Shown in pieces: positions 12,230 through 24,248 of a DNA stretch of 64,000 bases. Below the pieces are notes generated by a model. That model saw only the letters and a program-made list of their open reading frames with translations. It was not told where the DNA came from and searched no databases. The DNA lies in NCBI GenBank assembly GCA_903813345.2, contig CAIIXF020000005.1, positions 21,021,375 through 21,085,374 of the forward strand, read 5' to 3'. This DNA is from Owenia fusiformis (Eukaryota > Annelida > Polychaeta > Sabellida > Oweniidae). Positions within the stretch are counted from its first letter, which is position 1, and the number at the start of each line of letters is the position of its first letter. Made by a program: the position numbers and the translations under genes.

Positions 12230-13130
12230 AGGTCACCTTAACATTTCACCTGGTGCAACTAATAATTCCTATTTTTCATACTAATAAGGTATAAACCTTC
12301 ACAAAACTTGTATTTTAGATGATGACAAGCCTATATAAATGATTTAGATGTCAACTCTAATACAAATGTGATGCATTGTGGGAGTTAATCATCAAAACTA
12401 TAGTCTCCCCTATAGTGGGCGCGGCAAAACTATGAAAATGAAATAATATTTTCTTCCTAAGTATACACCTTAGAATTCTGACACTCATCAAATATGAAGT
12501 TCATATGAATATGTAACACCATGATTTTTTTCATGCTTTTCTGACAAACTGATCCTAAAATATCTAAATAGATATGTGATAACATGCCTGTTTTGTGGCC
12601 TATTTTGTTATACTTTGGGGACAAATGACCAATTACTGGTCTCAAAATTGATTAAAATAATATTTTAATTATTTGTGAATATGTGATCTATCATAATAAA
12701 GCTTGTATACTTGACTAAAGTATTCCATTTGGGAAGAAAAAATTGTTTCCTACCAATACTTAATTTTGGGGTAGGGTTGTAGGGGGTACCTAGGAAGTGA
12801 AATTTCTTATTTGTCCACTGCATACATTTGTCTATATTTTTGATATGTTTTTCAACTGATATTAATACATAATATAATACTAATTTAAAAACTGTTGCAA
12901 TTTTTGGGATGTTTGGGCCTTTTATGAGCCAATTTGCTTGGCCTACACAGCCATATCATGCACATCAGTATTTTCAGGTACTTGTAGTATGCCTGGTAGT
13001 ATTCTGATATTTATTGTCACAGCTATATTCTGCTGATCAGTAGTTAAGGTCTTATACCCTTGCCTTATAACCCTTGATTTCTGACATTTCTTGTCACAGC
13101 CATTTTCTGCACAGGTTTGCAGCCAAACAA
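12230..13130 (-). repeat. Right arm of the old inverted duplication
   Basis: Inverted partner of 8,240-9,340. The strongest match is 12,790-12,915 (TTTGTCCACTGCAT, TTTTTGATATGTTTTTCAACT, TAAAAACTGTTGCAATTTTT). The spacer between arms is 2.9 kb and holds the mariner palindrome, a hAT-type MITE and another palindrome. Confidence 0.6.
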
Positions 13131-13573
13131 TTCCAGGGATTTATCTGAAAGAACAGGTCCATTTAACAGACTATTGGTCAACTTAGACTTTTTCCAAAAA
13201 ACTCATTCCTCCATTTACTTATAAAACCGATTGCAACTTGTAGATAAACCTTTTTTCTTGAGATGTGCAATTTCAAAAAGTGGCATTAGTATTCAGTTTC
13301 TTTGAAAAATTGGCAGTAATAACCCCTATCACAAGGCTGTCTGAATATGGGTACACACTATGTTTACCATCAAAATAATATCATAACTTATCATTACATA
13401 GAATTTATTACATGTAACATATGGCATACAAGCATTCGGAGTAGAACATTAACAAAATCTAGCTTTGTATGTAGTTTACCATTGCAAATCTGGAAAACAT
13501 TGTCATTTTTTATCAATTTGTTGTCAAGTTTTAGCATGGTGCTCATTTCCTTTCGTTGAAAATTTAACCATCG

Positions 13574-13666
13574 GCCCACACTCCCACAAAAAAGATATTG
13601 AAACTGTATAATGCAGAGACTGCAAAGTAGCTTCTCTGCAAATATCATTTTTGTGGGAGTGTGGGC
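13574..13666. repeat. 93-base hairpin
   Basis: GCCCACACTCCCACAAAAA is repeated in inverse at 13,643-13,666 with one or two mismatches, giving a stem of about 25 bp and a loop of about 40. It may be a very small foldback MITE. A precursor-RNA role is possible but has no support. Confidence 0.75.
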
Positions 13667-14939
13667 TCACCACTAAAACTTAACCTTTGTGATGAAAATA
13701 AGGCTGATTGGTTTATGTTTTCAATATGGCTGCTAGTGGGCATACATGTACACTCACTACATAACTGCATGCACAGATTAGGCCATTCAAAATTTATTAT
13801 ATGTTGGCATTCTGATGAAGGGCCTAATATTAATAAAAACTACAAAACCTTTATTAAAGGGTTTTATATATTATTTAATAGTGAAAATGCAACAACACAT
13901 TGTGGCAAAGCAAGTAACACCTCTTGATTCAGATGACCTTGTTAATGAAGACAATACTAAAGCATATACATATACATGTAGTTTTTAATCAAACTTGGAA
14001 CTCATTTCAATACAATATAATTCAAGATCACAATTCCCTCTGTCATTTGTATGCATTACAAGTACAGAGTACATGGGAACATTTTTTTCTGAAAACATAG
14101 AATTTTGTGACATTAATTATAAAAAATCTTGTGTTTTTCTAAATAGGGAATAAGTAGAAATTATTTTAGGCAATCCTTTGAGTGCCATGCCATTTATACA
14201 TGATCCTCAGCCTTATATTTTATGATATATATTGAAATTGAAATGTGGGCAACATGTTTAGAAATTGGCGAGAAGCAATTGAAATAAGAAAATATATTCT
14301 CATGGAAGTGCCCTTGTGTGCATTTAATTGCAGCCATTTTGTCCTAATTGCCCATGGGCATTTAAAATAATAATCACATCCCAACTCTTAAAACATGCTT
14401 ATATTAGGATACTGTTGGAGTCTCAAAAGGCAACAAGAACATTCATTTTTGAAACAGGAAAATTTAGTCCCCCAAAAAATGCCCATATGGGAATTTATTC
14501 TCAAGATTTTCATGTAATTGCCCGTGAGAATTTATTGAAAATATATTTAACATGTCTTATTATCAGTCACAATCAAAATTAAGCCAATTGCCTTCATTTC
14601 TTGTATTTGAAAACGGCAAAATTTTGACAAAAATAGCATTTCTCAACGTTGACCTTTAAACCACCCTAATGTCAAGACGTTATATATTATATGTTTTGTG
14701 ATTGCTCTGCAATAATTTTTGATATATGCACTGATACGCCCAATTACTAAAGGTGTCGAGTGCACATGCTTTGTACATTCCATTGTTAAATTATCATGAA
14801 ATAAATAAATAAATAAAAAAATAAATAAAAAATGTCAAAATTATCAGAAATCACATTTTAAGTAATAAGTCATACTTCCTCTTCAATTCCAAGTCAATAT
14901 ATACTTGTTTTGTAGGGGGGCTAAAAGAGGGGTTTACCG
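13667..14939. other. No gene seen; AAAT microsatellite
   Basis: No supported gene. An AAAT tetranucleotide tract lies at 14,798-14,832. Confidence 0.5.
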
Positions 14940-16120
14940 CCACCTGTCCTTTCTGTTTCTACCTAAGATAGTTTAAAAATGTTTCTTTGGCATTCTGGGT
15001 AAATATTAAGGTGGTAATTTTGGATTTTCCGTCCTATCTTGCCTATCGATACTTGCCTACAGATTTCCAGTCAAACTGAAATTTTCAGGGATGTTTCTAC
15101 CTAAGATTGTTTAAAATTATTTGCTTTTTGGCATTCTGGGTAATTGTTAAGGTGGCGATTTGGGATTTTCCGTCCCAGAATCGTGTGTCGATGCTTGTCT
15201 ACACATTTCCAGCTTCAACCCGTTTCGGGGATTTATCCAAATTTTCAGGTATACTTTACATCGGAAAGGACAATTCTCGGTTTGGAGAACGAAGTTCATC
15301 AATCTAAATGAGCATTATCCCTGCTTCGGACAAATTTGATATTTTTACATAATATAGATTTGAATGTCCTCTTTTGAATAGTCATAATTTAATGTTTGGG
15401 TAATATTTCTAGATTTTTCGCAAAAGAAATATTAGCGCAGTACACTGATGAACTTCTTTCCCCAAATCGAGACTTGTATTTTATTGAATCGGTCAAATTG
15501 AACGTTATCCCTGCTTCAGACCAATTTGTTAATTTTACATCTTGTAGATTTAAATGTCCTCTTTTGAATATTCATAGTTTAATTTGGGTATTCTATATTT
15601 TTCATTAAAAAAATTATTAACCCAGGAGACTGTTCTCCAAACCGAGAATCGTCCTTTTAGAACTGATCATTTTGAGCATTGTGGGAAATAATGAAAAGGT
15701 TGCCATTTTGGATTTTCTTTCCTAAAATCTTGTCTGTCTAGGCTTGCCTAAAGGTTTCCAGCTAAACTGTTTCATGGATTCATCTGAAATTTTTTAGGAA
15801 TGTTTCTAAGTACAAAAGTTTAGAACTGATTAGTTTTATGGTATTCTGGTTAAATTTTAAGGTGGACATTTGGATTTTACATCCTAAAATCTTGTCTGCC
15901 TAAGCTCCGGTACAGGTTTCCAGTCAAACCCTTTCATGGACTGGTCTGAAGTTTTAAGGGATGTTTCTCTGTAATATGAAAGTTTAGAACAGATTAGTTT
16001 TTTTGTCTTTCTCGGTAAATGTTAAGGTGGACATCTAGGATTTTCCATTCTAAAATATTGTCCTTCGAGCCTTGTCTACAGGTTTCCAGCCAAACGGAAA
16101 GACAGAAGGTTCAAGATAGA
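14940..16120. repeat. Tandem array of roughly 130-160-bp units
   Basis: About six diverged units share TTTCTACCTAAGAT or its variants, GGCATTCTGGGTAAAT, TTAAGGTGG, TTTTGGATTTTCCGTCC and TTTCCAG. They recur near 14,960, 15,090, 15,690, 15,800, 15,970 and 16,050. The array is split by a MITE at 15,264-15,657. Confidence 0.7.
15264..15657. mobile_element. 394-bp MITE inside the tandem array
   Basis: The ends are AAAGGACAATTCTCGGTTTG and its inverse CAAACCGAGAATCGTCCTTT. The inner part carries two direct copies of the phrase ATTATCCCTGCTTC. Its boundaries interrupt the tandem array, which resumes at 15,658, so it is a later insertion. The superfamily is not assigned. Confidence 0.7.
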
Positions 16121-16564
16121 TGGCGTAACATTTACTCAGAATATCCAAAGCCTGACCCTACATTTCCACACAAAGAAACATCCCTGAACATTTGAAATCA
16201 ATTTGTCAAGCGGTTTGCCTTGAAATGTGCAGATAAGGCATTGCAGACACAATTGAGGGACGGAAAGCTGACTTAACATTTATCTGAAGTGTCCAAAATA
16301 AAGGAGGAGGGAAAGTAGCGCAACAGATTTCGGACAGTCATATGGTGGATGTTAGGCCAATGCATTACTTACAGGAAAAGCACTCATATTAGGGGTTAAC
16401 TTTGTCTTAAAACGCAACATATTGATGCAACAAAAATTGAAAAGGCAGGGTGGAAGGGGTTGAAAATCAGGACAACGTTTCAGAAAAAAACATGTGGTTG
16501 CATCTCCCCTGTCTCAAAGTCGAAATTATTTTATCATCTCTATGATTGCTTTTCCTGGAGATAA

Positions 16565-17963
16565 TGCTTAACTTATTTTTACTGTTTTTTTTACGTCAAA
16601 TATCTCAAAAACGGTAAAAATTTGATGCTGACATATATTGAGCAATATCACCCTATGCAGACAGAGCCTGTGGGAAATATTGGGTGCAGCGCAAATGAGC
16701 GGAGGGTGCGGAGCTAATGGTCATTTTTGAACTTAAAATTGGGATATTTCTGAAACTAAGATGTTTTGGGACTTCAAATATACCAAGATATGAGTATTTG
16801 ACACCAAATATCAATAAAATTGTGAAAATAGTAGTGCAATTCATTTTATAGCGACGCAGTATGCCTTAAACATTTCCCAGACCTATATATTTTGAGACTA
16901 TCCTTTTAATACTGCGTCCACAGCATTCATAAAAAATGGTGTTCAAGATACACTACCCATGCAAATTATTTTTGCATCTTGGAAGCCAGGAGGAGCTCCA
17001 TAAACGTACCTCCGCACCCAATATTTAGAGAGGGCTCATATCTGAAGAACATTTCCGAATTTTTATAAAATCACACAGATACTGCCTGGCTTCCAAGATG
17101 CAAAAATAATTTGTATAGATAGTGTACCTTGAACACCATTTTTTATGAATGCTGGGGACTCAGTATTAAAAGGATAATTTCAAAATATATAGGTCTGGGA
17201 AAGGTTTAAGGCACACTGCGTCGCTATAGAATGAATTGCGCTACTATTTTCACAATTGTATCAATATTTGGTGTCAAATACACATATCTTGGTATATTTG
17301 AAGTCCCAAAACGGCTTAGTTTCAGAAATATCCCAAATTTAAATTCAAAAATGACCGTTAGCTCCGCACCCTCCGCTCATTTGCTCCGCACCCAATATTT
17401 CCCACTAGGCTCTGTCTGCATAGGGTGAATATGTAGGGAATGCTTAAATCTAGTAATGATATAATTCATTGCAAGAAATGATCAAGTATAAGGCAAACTT
17501 TGAGAAACTTGTCAATCACAAAACCTGCCATTGACTTTATACATGAGAAAGTTTCCTGAAAATGAAGTCCTACTTTTTGTCAAATTTTATTGAGTAAACA
17601 CCAAAAACTGTAATTTCAAGAGCTTTGAAATCTTCAGAGAACATAAATTGCGTATACAGCAACTACTACAAGTTATTTGAAAGTTCTACTTCAACAAAGT
17701 GTCTAGTATTTACAGAAAATTTGACTTTTTGAAGTCAAAATCAGCAATTTTTCAGGAACTGGGCGAACTTGGGAAATGGCGATGATAGGTCAAATAGGCA
17801 TTATGGATATGCATAAAATGAATGTGGATATGACTTAATCTGAATAGCAGTTTTAATTTGTGCGGCCAATGTTGACGGATGGATGGACGGACCAACGGAC
17901 GGACAGACGGACCAATGGGTGGACAGACGCCTGGTCGATCCCATAGGCTCACTGTGTGAGCCA
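16565..17963 (-). mobile_element. Helitron-like family C copy, minus strand, interrupted
   Basis: The 5' half of family C is present in reverse: it ends at 17,963 with GGGATCGACC..CACAGTGAGCC (as read on minus) and carries the GGAC-type tetranucleotide tract at 17,875-17,930. It runs through the stretch reading GACGTCAAATATC near 16,595. The 3' quarter with the terminal hairpin is missing. A 779-bp foldback (16,649-17,427) sits inside it. Confidence 0.75.
16649..17427. mobile_element. 779-bp foldback transposon with 5-bp target duplication
   Basis: The arms of about 320 bp start CACCCTATGCAGACAGAGCC and end in the inverse GGCTCTGTCTGCATAGGGTG. The spacer is about 110 bases. AATAT flanks both ends (16,644-16,648 and 17,428-17,432). 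Removing the insert and one AATAT gives ATTGAGCAATATGTAGGG, exactly as in the uninterrupted family C copies at 33.8 and 60.15 kb. The reading frames in the two arms are the same sequence mirrored and are not a gene. Confidence 0.9.
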
Positions 17964-20429
17964 AAACGAGGACCATGATTTTCAAAGTTTCTGTGCAAAA
18001 TTAGATTGTTATATAAGTTATCAGTAATCTCATATATAGAAAAATTGGATTAAATTCCTAGTTTTTTTAAAGAATTTTGGGTCTCTCTCTGCAAGAAGTG
18101 CTGAAATAATTGCTATGTGATGTTTATAATATATTCAACACAAATAGATGCCAACACAGTGTCATAATATCTGGTGTTATATTTGGAACTTATGTTTTAT
18201 ACTCATAGTGAATGCGGTTTATTCATTCAGGATTATATCACACTACCCTACCTCGATAGCGCATGCGCGAATTTTTTGGCTTTCAACCACGTCGCTTTTG
18301 AGTATTTCGACTGCTTAGTCAAAAGGTTAATACGTTTGGTGCTCGGAGTGAGTCAATATTGCTATTCGCTGAACTTCAGTGGTACAATAGTGAAGTCCAC
18401 GTTCCAAGTTATATGATAGTTGAAGAAAGAATGTAAATAATATTGTTTTCAATTTTAAAATATTTGATATGTCATAGTACACGGTACACAGTTGCAAAAG
18501 TTGATCAATACAGGGTACAAGGAATGTAAATTGCTCAATAGTACAGGGAGCGAGAAAGTAAGCTGATTATACAGACATACTATGTCCCGATCTCATGTGC
18601 ATTTACGTTGCAAACAGTGAAAATAATGCTAAAAAGCCGCCTGTTGATGCTTTGAGGTGTCATCAATTGTTATTTAATCCAAATAAAGTAAACATTATTT
18701 TGTAGATTTAGACACGGGCTTTCAGGTCGTATATGCATTTTAGTCATTAAATTAACAAGAACGTTAGATTATACATGTTACTAGGGTATCAAATTGAAAT
18801 GAAATAACGAAATCAAATATGAACTCGTTAATGATAAATGACTATCCACTATCAGGATTAATGACTATCCGCTATTCAGAATAATTAAAATTGCCTGAAC
18901 AACATGTAAAGAATCTTTCTATATAACACATTGAATGGTCTAATTCACTGCCGTCCTCAAAAATCGATCATTTAAAATATTTTGTTCAAAATACCATCAT
19001 GCCACGACTTGAGAGCATTTTGTTCTTCACGATTTGCTGTAGCGCTGATATGACATCGTATTTTTCTATTATTGTAAAAAACTAATACCAGATCGATGTA
19101 GTCTTACATCTTATATGACGTGTTGAATGTCAGATGTTTTTTGACGGTATCTGCTCCAGTGATTTTGCATTTAATCATGAAACGCTCATCACAAGACACC
19201 TCGAAACAAACATTATCCTCTTTGTGACAAGAGGAAAAATGTTTCACAATATGTTTTGCCTTACGGCAAAAGTAAAGATACATTTCTGGGACGACGTTTT
19301 TCGCATCTTAAGATTTTAGAAAAACAATTAATTCACAAAAATACAGTTGAATAACATACTGGAAACGTATCCACATATAACACGATGACACGCAGTTTAA
19401 ATAACAGTTAACTGGGTTTTTTGTTACATATCTATGCAACATTTTCGAAGGGAAACTTACATGCTCCCTGTACGTTGATAGATTTACTGGAATGTATCGT
19501 GTATTGCATTGAGTTTTGCTTCACTGCGCCCACTATTATCTATCTTTGCCTGTTGTGGTTTTTTGCCAACAATATTCTACAAACTGCTTGATGAATCAAT
19601 TCTATGTCTGGTAGAATACTAGAAATAAATGTAAAATGTATTTTACGTTCAGAAATATGGAATTAAACCCACGTCCTCCATTTGCAACTTAGCTGTACCC
19701 TGTTTCCCTTTTAAACGTGGTCACGTGGTACGGTAGTGTGTATATTGCATTGTTACTTGCAAACACTTGAGTAGTATTATATCCAACAACATTTATATAG
19801 AAGGTACAAGAAAATGTTCAAAGGATACATGCTGATAAAAGTCATGCTCATAGTAATTTGAGTAATGGCTGATGTTTGAATGTATTTTTTTTATTCTCAT
19901 GTCACTTCACATTGCCTTGACATTATATCCTCTATGTAACCCAATCCCAAAAAAGGTGTGTATAAATTCAAGAATCTGGCAAACTTCATTACACTTTCAT
20001 TTGATTGGGATATATAGCAAGCTTTTTATTACTCCAGTCTTATTCCATATAATTATATAAATATTGTGAGGTAGAATTGCTAATTATCAATTCCATTCAA
20101 AATGGGTTAGTACAAAACATGGAACTGTGTCATAGCACAGGTACACCCTATGGCATAGGTTATGGCACCCCCTATGCCATACTGTAGGCTCTAAAACACT
20201 ATTTCGAATCAAATTCTTGCATATTTATGTAGATTATGATTGCCCTTACAAATGTCTACCCTAACAATTATTGTTATTGAACCTCTTACTAACGTTTTAT
20301 TATCTTTCTTGGCATATAGTATGCCATGCATGAACATTTGTCAATCTGAATCAAGTTACAGACGTATGTACGCAAGGATCCATTCTCTCTGTGCCAAAAA
20401 CAAAACTTTAGTAAGAGGATCAAGATCAA
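17964..20429. other. No gene seen
   Basis: Over 2.4 kb without a supported exon, RNA gene or bounded repeat. Open frames are all under 85 codons. A small inverted motif (CCTATGGCATAGG) lies near 20,150. Confidence 0.5.
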
Positions 20430-20763
20430 AAATAAAGTTTTATCTTTGGGCCTATTTTCTACACTAACAACCCTTGAAACATTGAAACAAGAGATAAGAA
20501 GGAAGGTAAGAGCCATAACACAAGATGTTTATGAGCGTGTTGTGTACAACTAAGCCCAAAATGTTCAAGTTGGCCTCCAGACATGACTCCCATATTTTAT
20601 GGCATGTTTTGTTAAATGGCCATTAAATTGTAACCACTAGAGATAGATCATTGAAACTCGGTGTAATGACAATTTATATTGGACAAGGCCTAATTGTGCC
20701 AAATGTGACACTAAACCCGAGTTATTAATATTTGTTAGGGTTACCTTTTTTGGCTCGCCCTGT
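20430..20763 (+). mobile_element. Mariner-type element, 3' fragment
   Basis: The end of a Tc1/mariner transposase is readable (TLETLKQEIRRKVRAITQDVY, about 20,469-20,530), followed by the family's 3' flank and the terminus GGTTACCTTTTTTGGCTCGCCCTGTA. It shares the 3' end seen in the palindrome at 9.5-9.96 kb. The 5' part could not be delimited. Confidence 0.65.
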
Positions 20764-20825
20764 ACATACAATTTACAATTATCAGCAACATAACAAGGTC
20801 AATGATTATGTCAATGTACCATACC

Positions 20826-21323
20826 CAGGCCTGTCAACTTGGGAACACCTAACATGAGTGACTTGGAAATGTTGAACACCTCCCCTCAAAATGTGGACAC
20901 CTTGGTCCAAATCTGAACACCTTGATCCAAATTTTGAACACCTTGGTTTAAATTTTATTACATCTTGCCAAATTTTGAACACCTCAAATTTTTCGCGGTC
21001 GCTCCGCTCGCATTTCAACCATCCGTCAACGGGGGGGGGGGGGGGGGTAGGTACGAAAAATTTCGAACGGAATGCGTGACATATACGTAATTCGCGTGAA
21101 AAGTCCGAACGAAATGCGTACATTTTTTTCCGGCGTTCGTATTTTTGCTGTGTAGACGATCTTTTTTAGAAATTTTTCTGCAGAAATATTTTTGCTTGAC
21201 AATTACCAGGTAAAATGCGTATTTGCGTGACATTTTCTGTCACGCAAAAATAACTGGCGTGACTTCAAATTCTTCAGCAAATGCGTGACAAATACGCAAA
21301 ATGCGGGACAGTTGACAGGCCTG
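20826..21323. mobile_element. 498-bp MITE with CAGGCCTGTCAACT ends
   Basis: The ends CAGGCCTGTCAACT and its exact inverse are flanked by CATACC (20,820-20,825 and 21,324-21,329). The left half has a short direct repeat whose unit includes GAACACCTTG, and a poly-G run lies at 21,030-21,047. The ends look hAT-like, but a 6-bp duplication is atypical for hAT (8 bp), so the superfamily is open. A fragment of the same family lies at 6.75 kb. Confidence 0.75.
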
Positions 21324-21371
21324 CATACCATACATGTAAAATACTTTTGTGAAGTATATTGAAAAGTAAAA

Positions 21372-21407
21372 CCATAGAAATAAGGAACATGCTCCTTATT
21401 TCTGTGG
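21372..21407. repeat. Perfect-stem hairpin near the LINE 5' boundary
   Basis: CCATAGAAATAAGGA and its inverse (one mismatch) flank ACATGC. It lies about 60 bases before the first readable LINE codons. Nothing shows a function. Confidence 0.7.
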
Positions 21408-21468
21408 GACTTTAGTAAGTTTATGTATTTGCCAGTGGAGTCCCAGTACTACAGAATCTGACTGAGTC

Positions 21469-22200
21469 TTGAAAACGTTGATGGGACAACAGAATCATAT
21501 ACTAGTAAAGTTCAATGGGTCATTTTACACTCCCATGCCGGATTTGAATACTGATAACAGTCTTTGGGTTAATATCAAAATTAGAAATACTTCAATACTA
21601 TTTGGTGTACACTATCGCTCTCCTAGTATGAATGTAAATGAGGAAAATGCTTATTTTGACCATTTAAGGGAAAATCTCTCCAATGCATCCAAGATAAAAT
21701 GTGACCACCTAATTATAAACGGTGATTTCAATTCCAAACATCAAAAATGGTGGCCTGAAGGTACTACTGACTCGAGAGGCAATAAACTTGACTCTATTTT
21801 ATCCAACTTAAATCTCATCCAATTAGTAAAAGAGCCTACCAGAATAACAAGAAAAACAAGAACCTGCATTGACCTTTCTATTACAAACAAGCCTTTTCTC
21901 GTTAGGGAATTGGTTGTTTCTGACCCTATTGGTGATACTGACCACTCTACTATTTTGACCACTCTTCCATTAAAACTCAGTAAGAGACACAAATTAAAGA
22001 AAACCATTTGGAAATATGACCAGGCGAATATTGAGGGTATAAATTCCAACATTCGTAATTTTGACCTGACTGAACTATTTAGTCAGAGTAATAGAGATAT
22101 TAATGTGACAACTGAAAGCTTTTCATGTCATATTTTTGACATATTTTCAAAATACATTCCTCAAAAAACAACAATTTCAAATGCAAATGATCAACCTTGA
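21469..22200 (+). pseudogene. LINE endonuclease (EEP family), 5'-truncated
   Basis: This 243-codon frame is the apurinic-like endonuclease of a Jockey/CR1-type LINE, which nicks target DNA for reverse transcription. Visible landmarks are GVHYRSP (residues 46-52), the metal-binding NGDFN (84-88), SRGNKLDSILSNLNL (102-116), the IDLSITN box (134-140) and the catalytic DHS (158-160). The N-terminal quarter with the first catalytic Asn and Glu is missing, and the Met at 21,469 is just the first in frame, not a true start. The frame ends at 22,200, and the LINE continues in a different frame, so there is a frameshift near there. Confidence 0.9.
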
Positions 22201-22203
22201 ATG

Positions 22204-22924
22204 AACTCAAAAAATTAAACGCGAAATCAATAAGAAAGAACGACTTTATTGGAAAACCAAATCAAAAAATGACACAACTACTTTTGACAACTACACTGCT
22301 CAAGCTGAAAAGGTCAAATCCTTAATAAAAGAGGCAAAATTAAATTACCAGGAAAACATTGTAAAACAGATTAATGAATCAACCTGTAAAGGAAAACAAT
22401 ACTGGAACATAGTCAATTCTTTTCTATCCAGAACTTTTTATGCTTTACTCCCTAGTTTGAAGTGCAATTTTTCAGATCACATAGCTACAACTGAGGGTGA
22501 AAAAGCTGAGTGTTTCCTTAACTTTTTTTCTTCAAAATATCATAATTTAAACCAAGTGGATAACGATGCACTTCCACATATTCCAAATAGAACTGGAACA
22601 TCAATTGACCATTTATCAACCAATCCAGATGAAATTCTTCAAATAATCCAGTCCTTTGACCGTGATAAAGCCTGTGGTCTTGACAAAATTAATAACAGAA
22701 TGACAAAAATAGCCCAGGAAGCATTATCCTTCCAGTTATCAAAATTGTTTAACATGATTTTTGCATGTGGCCAATTTCCTAGTTGCTGGAAACTTGGAAA
22801 CATTTCTCCAATTTATAAGAAGTCTGAAGTTGAGAATTATAGACCGATTACTTTGCTAAGCACTTTTTCCAAAATTTTTGAAAAAGTTGTGCATAATCGC
22901 ATTTTAACGTATTTACTTGAATAT
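22204..22924 (+). pseudogene. LINE reverse transcriptase, N-terminal part
   Basis: This frame starts in the linker between endonuclease and reverse transcriptase (INKKERLYWKTKSKND) and enters the fingers of the polymerase. SFDRDKACGLDKINNRM and the hallmark NYRPITLLSTFSKIFEKVV are readable. It stops at ATAT (22,921-22,924), where a DNA transposon begins. Codon phase at the break matches the continuation at 26,667: the joined codons read LLEY then NLLYQFQSGF. Confidence 0.9.
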
Positions 22925-24248
22925 GGGTCTTTTTCAAAAGTTCGTCACTCAAAAGTTCAAATATTACATGCTCGATATCTCAACATTTTGAGAAGTATAG
23001 CCAAAAACGATTATCTTATTCAACTCAGTAGAGGTCAAAAAGATACTGAGGATAATATCAGGTGAAAATGTTAAAATTTGTTGAAGTTATTCACTATTTT
23101 GGGCTTCGTGTCCAGCTGTTTTTGCAGTTTTTTAAGCAATTTTGGGGGGTACATCAGAGATACATCCCCTGGATCTTTCTTTCTGGAAATGAGGCGGAAA
23201 AATGTGTTGCCACAAGTCTACAGAGGTTATCTATGTGAATCATTTCGTTTTCAGATAATAAATCTACCATACTCGAAAAATAAGACAATGTCAATTTAGA
23301 ACTAACGTGCGTGATGCATGGTGTCAAACACCATCACGCACGTTATTCATGAGCTCCAGGCTGATTATTTTTACAAAAAGTCAGATGAGTGTTTTTTCGA
23401 AAGGAGGATACACCGAGCTCTCATTGTGTTCAATGCTATATGAAGTATATATGGAAAATAATTTTTATGCTCAGTTGCGTGCATTATCGTTTTTCGTGTC
23501 AAACTCGTCACGCACGTTAGAAAGCCTATTTTCATACAAAATACGCGATCACATGTGTAAATGAAATTGTATTTTATTTACACATTTACGAGATGTTATA
23601 GATCCAGTGGTAAGTTTCAACTCTGAAGCGGCAATATGGTCTTTATAAGTTGCTCGAAGATTGGTGTCAAACTTCGTTACGCACGTTAATCCGCCACGCA
23701 CGTAGTCCTTTATCGTGTCATACTCTCGCATTAACGAATTACTTAAATTTCTCGTTGATATAAAACGATTTTCACACACACCTAAATGTAAGAAAGGGAA
23801 CATTCATCTGGAATCAGCAAATATTGTGGTTGTTTTCGTCATTAATCTGTTTTTTGACACCATAGCTTAATTTATATGTGATAAAAGTGTTCGTGTCAAG
23901 CAATCACGCACGTTATAAAAGATGTACATCTTGTCCTTATGTTAATGGTTATGTCAATAGTCTTGTCAGGAGTGCCTAGCACTGATTTTGAATGCTTTTA
24001 CTAATCTCAGTTTCACAGTTCAGAAAATTTCGTCAATTATTGTATGCAGAAAATAGAATAGAACCAATAAAATTCTAACGTGCGTGACGTTTGACACCAA
24101 TGGACAAAGTGATTGAGCGTCGGTTCAGATGGACTCAATTCTTCTCGACTTCACTGAAAACAAATTCTTTATGCATGGTTATTTGAATTATATAAATGAT
24201 CTTTGATCGACTATTTAGACTATTTTATTCCATAAATGATATTGACTT

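Noticed and set aside
16653-17428. Two similar frames with VKYXYLGIFEVPK on opposite strands
   Set aside because: They are mirror images in the two arms of the foldback element, not genes.
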